Part shown: positions 1 to 21,900 of the stretch, one piece after another
How positions within the stretch are numbered: the first letter of the stretch is position 1
How the letters are laid out: each line of letters starts with the position of its first letter
From: Closterium sp. Naga37s-1
Taxonomy: Eukaryota > Streptophyta > Zygnematophyceae > Desmidiales > Closteriaceae
Length of the DNA stretch: 64,000 bases
Assembly (NCBI GenBank): GCA_947471745.1
Contig: CANJKZ010000460.1
Span: forward strand, 248,001-312,000
Direction of reading: 5' to 3'
The notes under the pieces: model-generated
Told to the model about the DNA's origin: nothing
Databases searched by the model: none
What the model saw: the letters and a program-made list of their open reading frames with translations, nothing else
Made by a program: the position numbers and the translations under genes

Positions 1-9485
<9,485 letters not shown>

Positions 9486-10453
9486 CCTTAGGACGAGGTC
9501 TTAACACTCTGAAAGAGTTAACCTTGTTTAAGATGCTCAATTGACGTTACTGGATGAAATCAGAGCGGCTCTTCGAAAGCTACAATGGTCTTCCGTTAAG
9601 CCTCGTCATATGGGAGAAATCGTCAGAAATTCTTAAGCCGCTAACGCCATGGATGCGACAACCAACTGCACACAGCGCAATGCACAACGGAAACCGTCAC
9701 CTTCAGAGTCGAAACTCGCGGCAAAAACCAGATCCCTTTTTCCCTCACTACACGGACATCGGCCGCTTCTAACCCCACGCGAACAGTCAACTCAATACCG
9801 TTAGCATCTAAACCTAATTGGTGCATGCACCGAGTAATTCACTAGCCCAAGGGTCAGAGGGAGCACGATCAAGCTGTCAGAGGCAGGACTGGATAAGCAC
9901 ACACGCTGAATAGTAAACTAACAAGAGCACCTGGTAGGTCAGCGCTCCAAGGTGATTGACTGGATTCACTTTCCTGTCACCAATAAAGTGGTCAGAAAAG
10001 GTGAACAGTTAATTGAAATTCGGAAGATGTGACTGCGAAATGTAACCCGACGGCTGCTCCAATCTCGTTGTAGATGGTACCTGTGACGAGAACTGAGTGG
10101 TAACTCAGCCCAGAGAGGAGGGGGAGTAGCTGGAGCATGGTCGTCCTGGCCTGCGAAGTACTTCGAAACGCGAACTCGCGAAGATATGGCGGGAAAGTGA
10201 ACGGCTCAAATCAACCGAACACCTCTTCCAACAAGGACAAACACGACGTTTCTACAAGAATATACAATCTAATACTACATGAAAATTCAGTAACAACACA
10301 AACAATGCAAATCTGCAAAACTGAGGGAAACAACAAGAGTGTGCTGACTCAATTTTGTAAGCGCTTTATGCAACCTGACACATCCTGCATTCCCGTTGTA
10401 ACCTCTCTTGCGCTCTATGGAGCTTGCAGGACCTCTTCTGATATATGCCCCTT
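9486..10453. other. Intergenic: PP4R3 promoter and kinase 3' flank
   Basis: No protein similarity recognised. It must hold the PP4R3 promoter (minus strand) and the kinase 3' UTR. The short open frames here show no family motifs. Confidence 0.5.
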
Positions 10454-13400
10454 TCAATATTTCTTAGATCCACCCCCACCGAAGATGGATTTTCGAATGA
10501 GATGTCCGATGGAACCGCCACTGCTGCCACTGCTGCTTTCTCCTGTTCCAATAGCGGAACCTATTACAAGTGAGGATGGCGGGACGCCTTTCAAGCAGCC
10601 GTCCAAAGTTGAGAGTATCTGAATTGCAACGGGAGAAGTAACAGAGATGAGAGCCATAGATGTAAGAAACAATGTACCCACCATTCTTGGCACTGTGCAA
10701 CACAAGTAGAAAGCATGAAACTCCCCTTCAAGAGAATATTCACAAGAGCGTATTACCTCCGTGAAGTCAGGTCTGACAGCAGGGTCAGCAGCCCAGCAGC
10801 GTGTGATGAGATTGCTGATGCGAGATGGCAAGCCGGGAGGGAGAGGCGGGCGTAGGTTCCTGTGCATGGACAGAGAGAAAAAGAAGGGATAAATTAATAG
10901 TTCAGGAGAAGCACACACACATTAGGTGTAAAAAATAGGTTGCATGCCCACAAACAGTTGTGCACCAGGGTGTTCTGCAGAATAAGATATTATCCAGCAA
11001 AGCACCGTAACATCGACAACTGCGAATAGATGGCGAGAATTCAATGAGATGCTTGCTGAGAGGGATACCTTTGCAGGACTCCAATGGCTGCCTGAAGGGG
11101 AGTGAGGCCAGTGTAGGGCAGGTCGCCTGTGATGACCTCCCTGGTGAGACAGCACATGATGGGAGGAGATGGGAGGAGAGAAGAGACAATGGGAGAAGAT
11201 GAGAGACGTTGTGAATTAACAAGAGACGGTGTGAATTAACAGTGGTGCTGGGAAATCATGGGAGTAGATGGACGAGGATGGAAGAGGAGGGCAGGGTGAA
11301 GAATGCGTGCATGGGGAGGTGGGGTGGGGGGGTGGGGGGGTGGGGGAGTTGGGTTCAGTGTGTAAGCATGACAGCCTGGCAATCAGGAAGTAAAAGGCAC
11401 TTGCATGGAAAACTGCATGTAAAAGAGACCCACCACATGGTGACACCGAAGGAGAAGATGTCAGCGCGATGGTCGTATGGCTGGTGCTCCATGACCTGCC
11501 AAGCAAGGTCAGAGAAGAGAAGAAAGGCAATTCTGAAACGTCTCAGAAGCAGACTAGAGTATGGCGGGTGCTCCTCATCTGCGAGAGCAAGAGAAACAGA
11601 GCAAGCGGAATACATTTTGAAGCGGACTCTGACGTAGAAATTTTGAGGCACCTCAAAACAGAGCAAGCGGAGGAGGATTTTTTATTCGACTCAGAGAACT
11701 GGCGAAGGAATGGAGAACGGGAAATGGCAAAAGAATGGATTCAGCTGGTGGTTGCTTGCAGCACCAGAAGTGCAGTCAGGTACCATCAGGTGCTACCTCA
11801 GGTGCCGTCAGGTGTTACCTCAGGTGCCATCCAGCGGTAGGTGCCTGTCTCTGCTGTCATGTCTGGGCGTGACTTGGCGGTGGGCTCCCCACACAGCTGC
11901 CCCGCCTGCTTCGATGGCAGCAGCCTTGCCACTCCAAAGTCACACAGCTTCACCACCTGAGGTTGGGACGAGAGGAGAGAGGGGTTGGAAAGATGGAGAG
12001 GCGGGAGGAGTGAGGGTTTGGGAGGAGTGAGGGCAGGGTTGGGAGCAACTGGGGACATGACTATGCTGCTACTGGCTCCCCCCACACAGCTTCCCTGCCT
12101 GCTTTGATGGCAGCAGCCTCGCCACCCCCAAGTCACACAGCTTCACCACCTGAGGTTGATAGAATGAAAGAAGAAGGGTTGAGATGAGGGAGAGGGGGGA
12201 TAGTTGATGGCACCTTCACCACCTGAGGTTGGGACAAGGGAGAAGAGGATTGGAATGAGGGAGAGGCGGGCTGGCCCCATTTATATCCCGGTGCACAACC
12301 CACTCACACCGCTCTCAACCACATCACACCACTCACATCATTCTCATCCACCAGAAGGTTAGCAGCCTTGAGGTCCCGGTGCACAATGCCTCTCCGGTGC
12401 AGAAAGTCCAGCCCGCGTACCGCGTCCCTCAGGATCTTGAGCGCCACTGGCAGGGGTAGCCCGCACCCCCTCTGGTCCAACACGTCCCGCACACTGCATA
12501 TGATAGGGAGGATGTGCAAAGCCAGGCGCAGGAGGAAGAAGAAGAAAACGGGAAATGAATGTCCTTGCCAAGAAGCCAGTCCAGCCCCTTTTTGAGAATT
12601 CTTAGAAAACGGCTTGCAGTGGGAGAAAGCCGTATGACGGTGACAAAGAACCGAGGCAATGCCATACCGCCATATCTGCCCCATGCCATGAGGTCTGTGA
12701 CAATGAATAGCAGCACGGGGCGGAGAAGAAAAGTGGATTCAACACTAAAACATACCTGCCCCGTGCCATGAGCTCCGTGACAATGAATAGCCGCGGCCAG
12801 TGGGAGCATGCCCCGATGAACTGTACCAGGTTCTTGTGCCGTACCATCCTGGCAGAGCAGACAGCACAGGATAGAGAAGGCACATGGACACAGAGGACAG
12901 AGAAGACGATGGTGACGTTATTGAGGATCGACGCTACAAGGGAGGAAAATGATGGTGTGTAATTCATGATCATTATTAAATGAGAGAAATTATAATTGTA
13001 GTGATAATGCCAAATTTGAATCCCCAGAAATGATGTAGCATTAACTAGTTGGTTAAAGAAAGGAAGAAAAAAACTGAAAACCTATCACTCCCCCACCTTC
13101 TCCTCTCCCACTCCCACACGCCCCAAAACACACTACAGGACACTGTAGTGCTCCTCATTATAATCACCTCGTGTTACCACAACGCACCTCATTATAGCGA
13201 CCTCCTGCTTAAAGCACTGGAGCAGTTCCAGAGCCGTGGCACTTCTCATAGACACCGACATGCCCGCATGCCCCACTCCTTTGCTCCATTCCCACGGGCC
13301 CTATTTCACACTACAAGTGACTCCAACGTACCTCATTATGGCAACCTCTTGCTTAAAGCACTGTAACAATTCCAGCGCCGTAGCACTCCGCATAGACACT

Positions 13401-16400
13401 GACATGCCCGCATCACCCACCCCGGCCGGCCCTCCACGCAACCCTCCCCCAGCGGCGCCCAGATCATCAGCAGCAGCGAGCGTGATGACCTTGACTGCCA
13501 CGTCCTGCCCTCTGTATGTGCCTCTGCACAGCCGCCCTGACGCCCCTCCGCCCAGCCTCTCGCCTATGCCCAGCTGAGAAAGCCACAGGCGGATGGGGGG
13601 GGAGAAGAGAGATGGGAATAGTGGATGGGGAGGAGGGATGGTGGAGATGGGAAGGCAAGAGGGAAAGGGAGAATTTTATGAGACGGAGAGCAAGAGAAAG
13701 AGTGTGAGGCAGCCATGTCATCAGCAGAAGCGAGCGTGATGACCTTGACTGCCACGTCCTGCCCTCTGTACGTGCCTCTGCACAGCCGCCCTGACGCCCC
13801 TCCGCCCAGCCTCTCGCCTATGCCCAGCTGAGAGTGGTACGGGCGGATGGGAAGAGATGGAAACGGAGATGAGAGATGAGAAGGAAGGGGAGATAAGAAG
13901 GAAGGGGACATGGGACGGAAGGGGAGATGGAAAGGGAACACGAGAAAATGGACACAATAACAGTGCAAGGATGTGCATCTAGACTTATGCATGATGACAT
14001 GAGTGCATACATGGCTACTACAACAGGAGTAGTCCACCTCCCAGTCCTCATACGCCATTGCCTGCACCACTAAAAGGACTCCAATTCTCGGGATATTGGA
14101 GCTACTGTATGAATCTTTGGGAAACGGACCATCTTGAACCGGACTCAAATATCCCGAGAATCCTATACATGCAGACGAACGACTCACATCATGGTAATCC
14201 ACCGCCCAGTCCTCATACGCCATCGCCTCCATAGCTACAGGCGCACAGGAGGACAGAGGACCGCTGCCAGCAGGGAGGAAGAACCAATGCCTGACTCTCA
14301 ACTCACATCATGGTAGTTCACCGCCCAGTCCTCATACGCCATGGCCTCCACAGCTACAGGCGCACAGGAGAACAGAAAACCGCTGCCAGCAGGGAGGAAG
14401 AACTTTGAGGCGCCTCAAAAGTCGCACAGGAGGACAGAGGACCGCTCCAAGCAGGGAGGAAGAACCAATGCCTGACTCTCAACTCACATCATGGTAGTCC
14501 ACCGCCCAGTCCTCATACGCCATGGCCTCCACCACGGCCCTCAGATTCGCCAGCTGCATTTGCTCTGAGGCCTGCTTCACGTCTCGCTCTCTCCACTTGA
14601 TGCGCACCACGTGTGTCAGCGCGTCCTGTAGCTCCGCCTCCTGCCAGCACAAGACAGGGCAGGGCAGGAAGAGGAGGGCAGGGAGGATAGCAAGTGTGAG
14701 AGGGCTGTGGTCGGTAAGGAAAGCATGGGGCGTTCTCTTCACTTGATGCGCACCATGTGTGTCAACGCGTCCTGTAGCTCCGCCTCCTGCCAACGCAAGT
14801 ACGGACAGGGAGGGCGGGAAGGGTAGGGCAGGCAGGGAGGGCATCAAGAATGCATGGGGACGTTCTCTTCACTTGATGCGCACCACGTGAGTCGGCGCGT
14901 CCTGTAGCTCCGCCTCCTGGCAATGAAAGACAGGAGGCGGAGGGCAGGGAGGAGAACACGTGTGAAAGGATGGTGGTCTGTTAGATGCGTCAGGGCGTCC
15001 TACGGCGCCCCCTGACGTACGCAAAACAAGACAGACTACTGAGATGCCTCAAGAATGAGGCCCAAGGAAAAAGGCACTTTAACAATATACAGATTGTGGT
15101 GAGCAGATTTTGATTCGGATGAAAGGCAAGTTCGTACGTTAGCATAGAAGTTCTGGTGGTGCTTGGGTGTCTATTGAGGCGCCTCAAAAGATTCTCACAT
15201 TGGCATAGAAGTTCTGGTGGTGCTTGGGCGTGGTGACAACAAAATCCTGTAACGCCATGCCATCCGATGTGCTGAATACGTGCGCTTCCTGTGGAGGCGT
15301 AAGGGGGAAAAGAGCAGCAGGATGTGCCAGGAGCTTGAGATGATGATCGATGATGTGTTGTGCGAAAAAATAAAAACAATTTTGAAAAGCCTTCCCACTA
15401 AGACGTGCAAACAATGGCCGACAACGTGTGCTGATGTGTGGAAAAAAGCAGAGTGAATTGGCACAGGCCAGCAGGGAGGGAGGCGGATGCAGTACCATCA
15501 AGTCAGGAACACCTGCAACCCCAAACCAAACCAGCACCTGCAACCCCAAACCAACACATGCAACCCCAAACCAACACCTGCTCCCTGACCGAATTCGCGA
15601 GCGCCAAATCCAACCACGTCAGCAACCCCAATCCATTCTTCGCGTGTTTCAAATAAACAACCCCAGACCAGACAGCTCCCACTCACGTTGATGTTCAGCT
15701 ACATCTCCGAATTCGTCAGCGCCTAAGTGAACCACGTCAACAACCGCAGTCCGTTTCTCATGTGTTTCAAATATCAATCCCAGACCAAACAACTCCCCCA
15801 CTCACATTGATGTTCAGCTCCATGTCCGAATTCGCGAGTGCCGAAGTGAACCACGTCAGCAACCCCGGTCTATCCGGAGCCGCAATCGACACCTCCCACC
15901 CGTACACATACCCGTCGCCCTCCGCCCCTTCCACTCCCCCTGGTCCGTGCCAGCTCGACCCCCCACTCCGACTATCATCCTCATCCACGTCTGTCCCTAG
16001 ACTCGACGCGGACCCTCTCGACCCAACCAAGAATCCCCCGCCGCTCCCCAACCCTCCCGCGCTCCCCATCCCTCCCGCGCTGCTCAACCCTCCTCCCAAA
16101 CCGTCTCCCCTCAAATCCGACGCTGACGAAAACGGCACGCCTTCCCTTAACGTCGCCGCTAACGAGAAATGACTGCTGCTGCCCTTGTTGTTGCCGATAC
16201 TACCAGACCCAAACGGCGACCGGCCAGTAAGCGACCCGGATTTGCGGCCAGTCGCGGTGGGAACGGCTTGGTTCAAGTCCACAGCAGAGGATCCTGCCGA
16301 GCCTAGGCCGCTCAGGCTGTAGCAGTTGGGGGCGGAGGAGCCGAATGTGGGTTGCGGGATGATTCGCGACAAGGTTCCGGGACAGGGGATGGACCTGCGC

Positions 16401-17865
16401 GGAGCCGGATGGGACCCATGAAGCTGCGGCTGTGACGCTCCTGCTGCCGCTAAACCAGATGCTCCTCCTGCTGCTGGTAACCCAGATGCTCCAGAATCAG
16501 AAGACCCCGCAGAAGCAGCACTCCCGCCAGCCGCTGCTACCGCAGCGGAAACCGCTGCCTTTTGGGAACCTTCCAGGCTTCTGCCGGACGGGCTATTGCT
16601 TGCATAATCCGAGCTGTGCCTCCTCCTGGGGGAACTCAGAAATTCCCCTGCGTTCCCCCCGCCTGCCGAACCTGACGACTTGGCTCGGCCGAGGCAAACC
16701 CGTCGGACCCGGACGACCGGGCCTTGGTCCGGGTCGGTTTGGTTGAGCGTGCGAGCCTCGTTGATGAGATGCATGTGGAGCAACACGTCCTCATGACGCT
16801 GTGGGTTGACGCTGAGAGCGTACCTGCGGTGAGGCGTAAAGACGGGAACGGACAACTCAATGAAGGAAAAGAGAGTGGAGTGATGTGTTACGAGAAAGTG
16901 TGTAACATCGTGCACTGGGCGCCTCGAGAAGAGATGAGACGCATGTGGAGCAACACGCCCTCATGACGCTGTGGGTTGACGCTCAAAGCGTACCTGCGGT
17001 GAGGCGTTGGGTTGAAAACGGACAAGTTAGAGGAAATAAACAGATTCAGATATGAAAAAAGTATGGCGTTTACTACCGACAAATACAATTCATGTTTCGG
17101 GACAGTTAACGAGCCCAGCATGTTCCTCGGATAAGCGTGCTCGTAGGAAGTAATTCGCGCAACTGCGAGGAGATTGCAGACAGCGGCTAAGTACGATGGA
17201 GGAAAGTGCAATTGCAGCGTGAATATGCGACAGATGATAGGACGGCGTCCAGTGCGACGACACGAGACGAGCGAAAGAAACTTTTCAAATGATACGAAAT
17301 CCGCTATCCAGAAACTGCAGAATCCAGTCAGCAGAATGACGGAGTTCTGAACTGTAACCCCAGCTTCAGGGAAACACAGCTGGAGATTTTGTCTCCAGTA
17401 GCGAGACCTGAGAAAACAAGACTTCACAACTGAATAGGTCGGTCGAACACTGAGGTCCGACTCCTAAACCTCAGCCTGTTTGTTGTGCTAGATAATTCAG
17501 GTGTCATAGAAACGCTAGATACGATAGGAAAGTTAGGAACACTAGGTGAGTTACCTTGACGGCAGCGTTGCGAAGTGCTTAGACACCGAGTCCTGAACCT
17601 CTCTACCATGTCCGTCCCTCTGAACATTCTCCAAAACGATCCGCAAAACCGCCTGACAGAGCGACTGCTTCACGGACAGGCCACCTCCGGTTGCCGGAGC
17701 CGAACCGACAGGTTGAACCGGCGACGGGAGGTCTTGCTTGAATTCGAGCGACTGACCGAGAGCGTCAGGAGTGGACAACGCGTACGACAAGCGACTGAGG
17801 TCTAACGCGGACGAGGATGGGGAGAGTGGAGGCTTGGAGCTTGAAGAGGCAGCCATGACACCCAT
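10454..17865 (-). CDS. ACT-domain Raf-like protein kinase (STY8/17/46 type)
   Basis: Probable cytosolic Ser/Thr/Tyr kinase of the plant group C Raf-like family; Arabidopsis members phosphorylate chloroplast transit peptides. Minus-strand exons: 17555-17865, 15806-16823, 15199-15288, 14488-14640, 13332-13573, 12756-12848, 12337-12493, 11819-11956, 11434-11495, 11069-11140, 10757-10859, 10454-10618; total 2604 nt, 867 aa. Order: conserved N-terminal module ending [15 protein letters not shown] (exons 1-2), a roughly 240-residue Ser/Ala/Gly linker, ACT domain ([14 protein letters not shown] through [18 protein letters not shown]), kinase domain from about 525. Glycine loop LGGGASG, VAVK lysine 552, HRDLKAANL with Asp676, DFGVAR with Asp694 and [13 protein letters not shown] are all present, so it should be active. 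It is longer than STY46 because of the linker. A second in-frame Met (MAAS) lies three codons in. The C-terminus ends in a Ser/Gly tail. Confidence 0.93.
11641..11658. repeat. Palindrome TTTTGAGG-CA-CCTCAAAA
   Basis: Eight-base arms perfect; lies between two copies of ACAGAGCAAGCGGA (11598 and 11658) in a kinase intron. Confidence 0.9.
12067..12236 (-). repeat. 5' echoes of kinase exon 8
   Basis: 12067-12153 repeats [19 protein letters not shown] with its acceptor; 12212-12236 repeats only acceptor plus the first codons. The first copy has DLG in place of DFG. Confidence 0.9.
12664..12718 (-). repeat. 3' echo of kinase exon 6
   Basis: Repeats [12 protein letters not shown], downstream of exon 6. 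Confidence 0.88.
13188..13282 (-). repeat. 3' echo of kinase exon 5
   Basis: Repeats the exon 5 end ([21 protein letters not shown], partly changed) and its donor. Confidence 0.88.
13728..13835 (-). repeat. 5' echo of kinase exon 5
   Basis: Repeats the acceptor and [15 protein letters not shown] through the VAVK motif, then diverges. Confidence 0.92.
14025..14360 (-). repeat. Three 3' echoes of kinase exon 4
   Basis: 14025-14075, 14186-14240 and 14305-14360 repeat [14 protein letters not shown] and the donor. A downstream flank (CAGCTACAGGCGCACAGGAG) is repeated with them. The palindrome 14404-14419 sits between the next pair. Confidence 0.9.
14404..14419. repeat. Palindrome TTTGAG-GCGC-CTCAAA
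   Basis: Perfect 16-bp palindrome between two copies of an exon 4 flank in the kinase gene. Confidence 0.95.
14725..15015 (-). repeat. Three 5' echoes of kinase exon 4
   Basis: 14725-14790, 14866-14921 and a decayed copy about 14985-15015 repeat the acceptor and [15 protein letters not shown]. Confidence 0.88.
15133..15172 (-). repeat. 3' echo of kinase exon 3
   Basis: Repeats KHHQNFYAN, separated from the true exon end by the palindrome 15174-15187. Confidence 0.9.
15174..15187. repeat. Palindrome TTGAG-GCGC-CTCAA
   Basis: Perfect 14-bp palindrome between exon 3 of the kinase and its 3' echo. Confidence 0.95.
15520..15705 (-). repeat. 3' echoes of kinase exon 2 and a 21-bp tandem repeat
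   Basis: 15585-15702 and 15703-15805 are about 120-bp copies of exon 2 end plus intron start ([10 protein letters not shown] on the plus strand). 15525-15590 is a CACCTGCAACCCCAAACCAA-type tandem array. Confidence 0.85.
16928..17012 (-). repeat. 5' echo of kinase exon 2
   Basis: Repeats acceptor and [20 protein letters not shown], nearly identical to the true exon start. Confidence 0.9.
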
Positions 17866-18929
17866 TCACATGGATATGAGGAGGCGAGACGCCTGTCTGC
17901 GATGTGTTGGTCAGTTCGTACAAGTAGTCAATCTTAACGAATTGCTAGCTGCCTGCCTGCACGAGAAGACCTTATCGAGCAGTATTCCTTAACCTCGGCT
18001 TCAACACACTAAAGACTCCGTTATCTCCGTGACACCAAATGTCAGTAACGCAAGGACAACACTCCTAAATCTAGACGACCACCTCGCCGTCACCACAAAA
18101 CAGATTCCGTAAAGCTGCTGAGAAAAAACGAACAGATTACTTCAGCGAAAGAGAATCTAAAAAGATTCACAAAAAGGTCAAATCCTGCTGTGACTTGCAA
18201 ATGAAATGTCTCGGACGGTCCTTGCTGTAACTTGCAGCAATCAGCTATTGGGGGATTGGGGAGGTTTGCTTCTGAAAGACGTGCTGTGACCAGAACCAAG
18301 AGAAGGTTGGGGAAGAGGTGAGCTGGTATGAGCTTTGCTGCTGGTTGGTTGCGCGCCAGAAGTTAGCCTGACAGCCGCCATGGAACTAGTCATGGGACGG
18401 TTGGGATCACTGAAGATGGCTTTCTGGACGGTTCAGATGAAATCGCGAGGGTTCGAAAGCGGGAATCCGAAAACGGATTTTGATGAGATTTGCAGGACCA
18501 ACATCGAGGTGTGGCTGCGCTGGATGCTCCACTTGTCACGAGGAATTCCGAGAATCATCATTCGCCGTCGGATTACAGCAAAACGACCTTCCGAGATCTG
18601 GGGAGTCAGCGCTATCGCTTATTGACGGAACTTTTCCCCTTCCGCTTCTCAAAGGGAGAACCAGCCCACTTGACAGAGCAGGCTGAACAAGCATAAATTG
18701 ATGCTTGTCACAGCAACGTGCAGCGATTCTGTCACAACAGCACTGATCCGCTGAACTTCACACACGACGCGTTTCATGGCCGACTGTGGTTGTGCATGAG
18801 TGTTTTGGGTGGTGGTTATTATGCAGAATTGCTACAGTCCACATATCTACCAAACATATTCCGAAATGCATCCCCATGTGTGATAAGAGGGGGTTTGTAA
18901 CTTCTCTGGCTATACACACAATATCCCTT
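17866..18929. other. Intergenic: kinase promoter and FAS1 3' flank
   Basis: No coding similarity. Contains the minus-strand promoter of the kinase gene next to 17865 and the 3' UTR of the FAS1 gene next to 18930. Nothing further recognised. Confidence 0.5.
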
Positions 18930-21900
18930 TTAGCTAGAGGCCTTTTTCCTTGGTGGCACCATCACTTCATCCACCGTGTGCACCACCACAAACTCATTTG
19001 TAATAACGTCCGCAGCTACAAGGTGAGCCCCATCGCTTGCACCTTCCCCACCAAATTGCACCCCAGGCACAGAGAGGCGAACCAAAGGATGTCTCGAAGC
19101 TGTTGGAAACTGCAGATTAGGGGAAAAGAGGGACTAAGAATCAAGTCAGTGGGTGCTTTGAGGGCCAAACAATGCAACAACCAAACCTCGCTAAGTCCAC
19201 GAATGAACAGAAAGTTGAAAGCATCACAATTCCATTACCTGGTCAGCAGGTGCCGAGCTGCGCAAGTCAGCCGCAGTGAGTCGTGTCTCAAGGATGTGGA
19301 AAAGAAGCACCTGGTGCAGGGGGGAAGGGGAACAGGAGAAGGACACACAGGCACATACAAGCTGAAGAAGTTGCACAGCTATCATTATATGCAACTGATT
19401 GGTGTGCAAAATTCTGCACATGAACACCCAACTTCTTCTGTGCTTAACAAACACTTGCCCCAATCTGTTTGTACCTGGATAATACTCTGTGGGTTGTCCG
19501 CAATAGAGTCAGCAACAGCAGGCGCCAGGTGATCCCAAGCATTGTTTGACGGCACCATCAGTGTTAGCACTTGGGTCTCGAGCTTGCGGCATAAATACTC
19601 CTGAAGCTCTGTAACAACAACCGTACAGGCAGAAGGGACATAGAGACAACAGAGATGCACGCTGAAGAAATTTTGGCTCCTGAGTCTCGAGCTTGCTGCA
19701 TATGTTCTCCTGAAGCGCTGAAGCAACTACCATGCACTCATAAGGGACATAGAGAGACAACAGATAGTCACGCCGAAAAAAACAAATGTTTCTGAAACAG
19801 CATATGATTGAAACACAGCATGCTCAGCAGCAGTTCCAGCTGTTTCTCATGCACCCACTCAACACTTCCCCGAAGCACATCTGCAATTCTTGGGATTTTC
19901 CCAGAAGCCCACGTCCACTCACCGGCCTTCTGGAGTGCCTCAGTGAAGCGAGAGAGCCCTTTCTTCTGCAGCGCTGCCAGCAGAGATTCACATGCCACTC
20001 GCCCACGGTGTGCTCGGGCCTGGGCCAGCGCAGGATCGTCAGAGACTGCTTTCATCTGCAGGATGTGGATGCATGGGGAGGGTTCAGGATCTGGTCAATA
20101 AAGAGTGGAACAGGAACTTTCGGCATATCCCAAGCCAAAGAGCCCGGGCCTGAGCCAGAGCAGGATCGTCGGAGACTGCTTTCATCTGTAGGATATTGAT
20201 GCGTGGGGAGCAACATGCAAGTGCTTCTGGTGTCGCCTCACAGATTACACAATCCATCACAAAACTGGACTCTTCAAAGGTTAGCGAGGAGCCCATTGTT
20301 GACCTTTTAGAGGCGGGTTGGCAAGAAGGGAAGCACCCCAGCACAATGCTGACGTGGCAGAGTACCTGTTTTGAGACATCTCAAAACCTTCAAAATGTTG
20401 GCGAAGGAGACTCGCTAGAAAGCACGAGGAATGCTCACCTGCACGAGGGGAAGGATGAACTGGCGCGAGTAGAGACCCGGGTCCATGACATCCGTGATTC
20501 CATGCACAGCAATGCTGTCTCCCACATATGCATTAGCGCGCGACACCTGAGGAAGGGTGGGGAAGGAGGCCAACGGAATGAGGCCACTTGCACGATAGGG
20601 TGCAAGGTGAGGCAGGGGTATAAACCTGGGTCCATCCGTGATTCCATACACCGCGATGGTGTCATCCGCATATGCATTAGCGCGAGACACCTGAGGAAGG
20701 GCGAGGAAGAAGGGAGAACCACAGGGTTGGTGGTAAGCCAAGGGGGATGGGATCTCACGAGTGATGCCCGGATTTGAGTGATGCCGTGCACAGTACTGCT
20801 GCCACCGATACATTGTCCGCAATATTTGCGATACAGACTGGCTCACCCAGGTGCAGTGCGGTTAAGGGACAGAACAACGAGGTAGTGAGGTACATGCGGG
20901 CCGTAGGGCGAGCCTGCGGGGCCGAATTCGAGGACGGGCGCGTACACCTTGACGAGGGCGACGTTGGAGGAGTAGTAAGAGGTAGTTAGTACGGTGAAAA
21001 GCGGTTGACCAGGGAGGTAGAGGGGTTACCTGTGGTCCGTATGGCGAGCCTGCGGGGGCGAACTCGAGGATGGGCGCATACACCTTGACGACGGCGACGT
21101 TAAGGAGAATCAGAGAGAGACAAGGAGAGAGAGTACGGTGCAGATCGGTCTAGGGACAGAACAAGGAGGTTTAGAGGTACCTGCGGGCCGTATGGCGAGC
21201 CTGCGGGGCCGAACTCGAGGATGGGTGCGTACACCTTGACGACGGCGATGTTGGAGAGAGTGCCGTACTGCACGACGGGGTGAGCAAAGATGAGGAAGGG
21301 CGACGAAAGAAGAGGGATGGTGAGCAGAGATGAGGAAGGACGAGGAAAGAAGAGGGATGGTGAGCAGAGATGAGGAAGGACGAGGAAAGAAGAGGGAAGG
21401 TGAGCAGAGATGAGCTGAATGCGCTGCCACTCGTGCGCAGCATCGAGAGCAGCTGGCTAGCAGGCTGGCCATGGCTGGCTGAACAACAGAGCTGAATGCG
21501 CTGCCACGATATGAGTCAGCCTCTTCTTCACGACGTGGAACAGCAGCTGGCTGGGCATGGCCCACGGTATCGTGCGCAGCTAGCCAGAACCCGCAACCCA
21601 TCCCCTCCTCCCGCCCCCTCCCCCGCCCCCATCCCCCCCCCCCCACACCCATCCCCGTGCTCGAATCTAAACCAGTTTCACACCTTCGTTTCGGGACGAG
21701 CGGATCGCAGCTGGACATGAGTCAGCCTCTTCTTCACGACGTGGAACAGCAGCTGGCTCGCCATGGCCCACGGCATCGTGCGCAGCATCTCCGCGTCTTG
21801 CGCCGGCATCGCCGCGAACGCGTCGTCGGTCGGCGCGAGGAAAGTGAACCCCGTGCGCGCGCCGAAGGGGGACGTGACGTATGAGTCGATCAGCTTCGAT

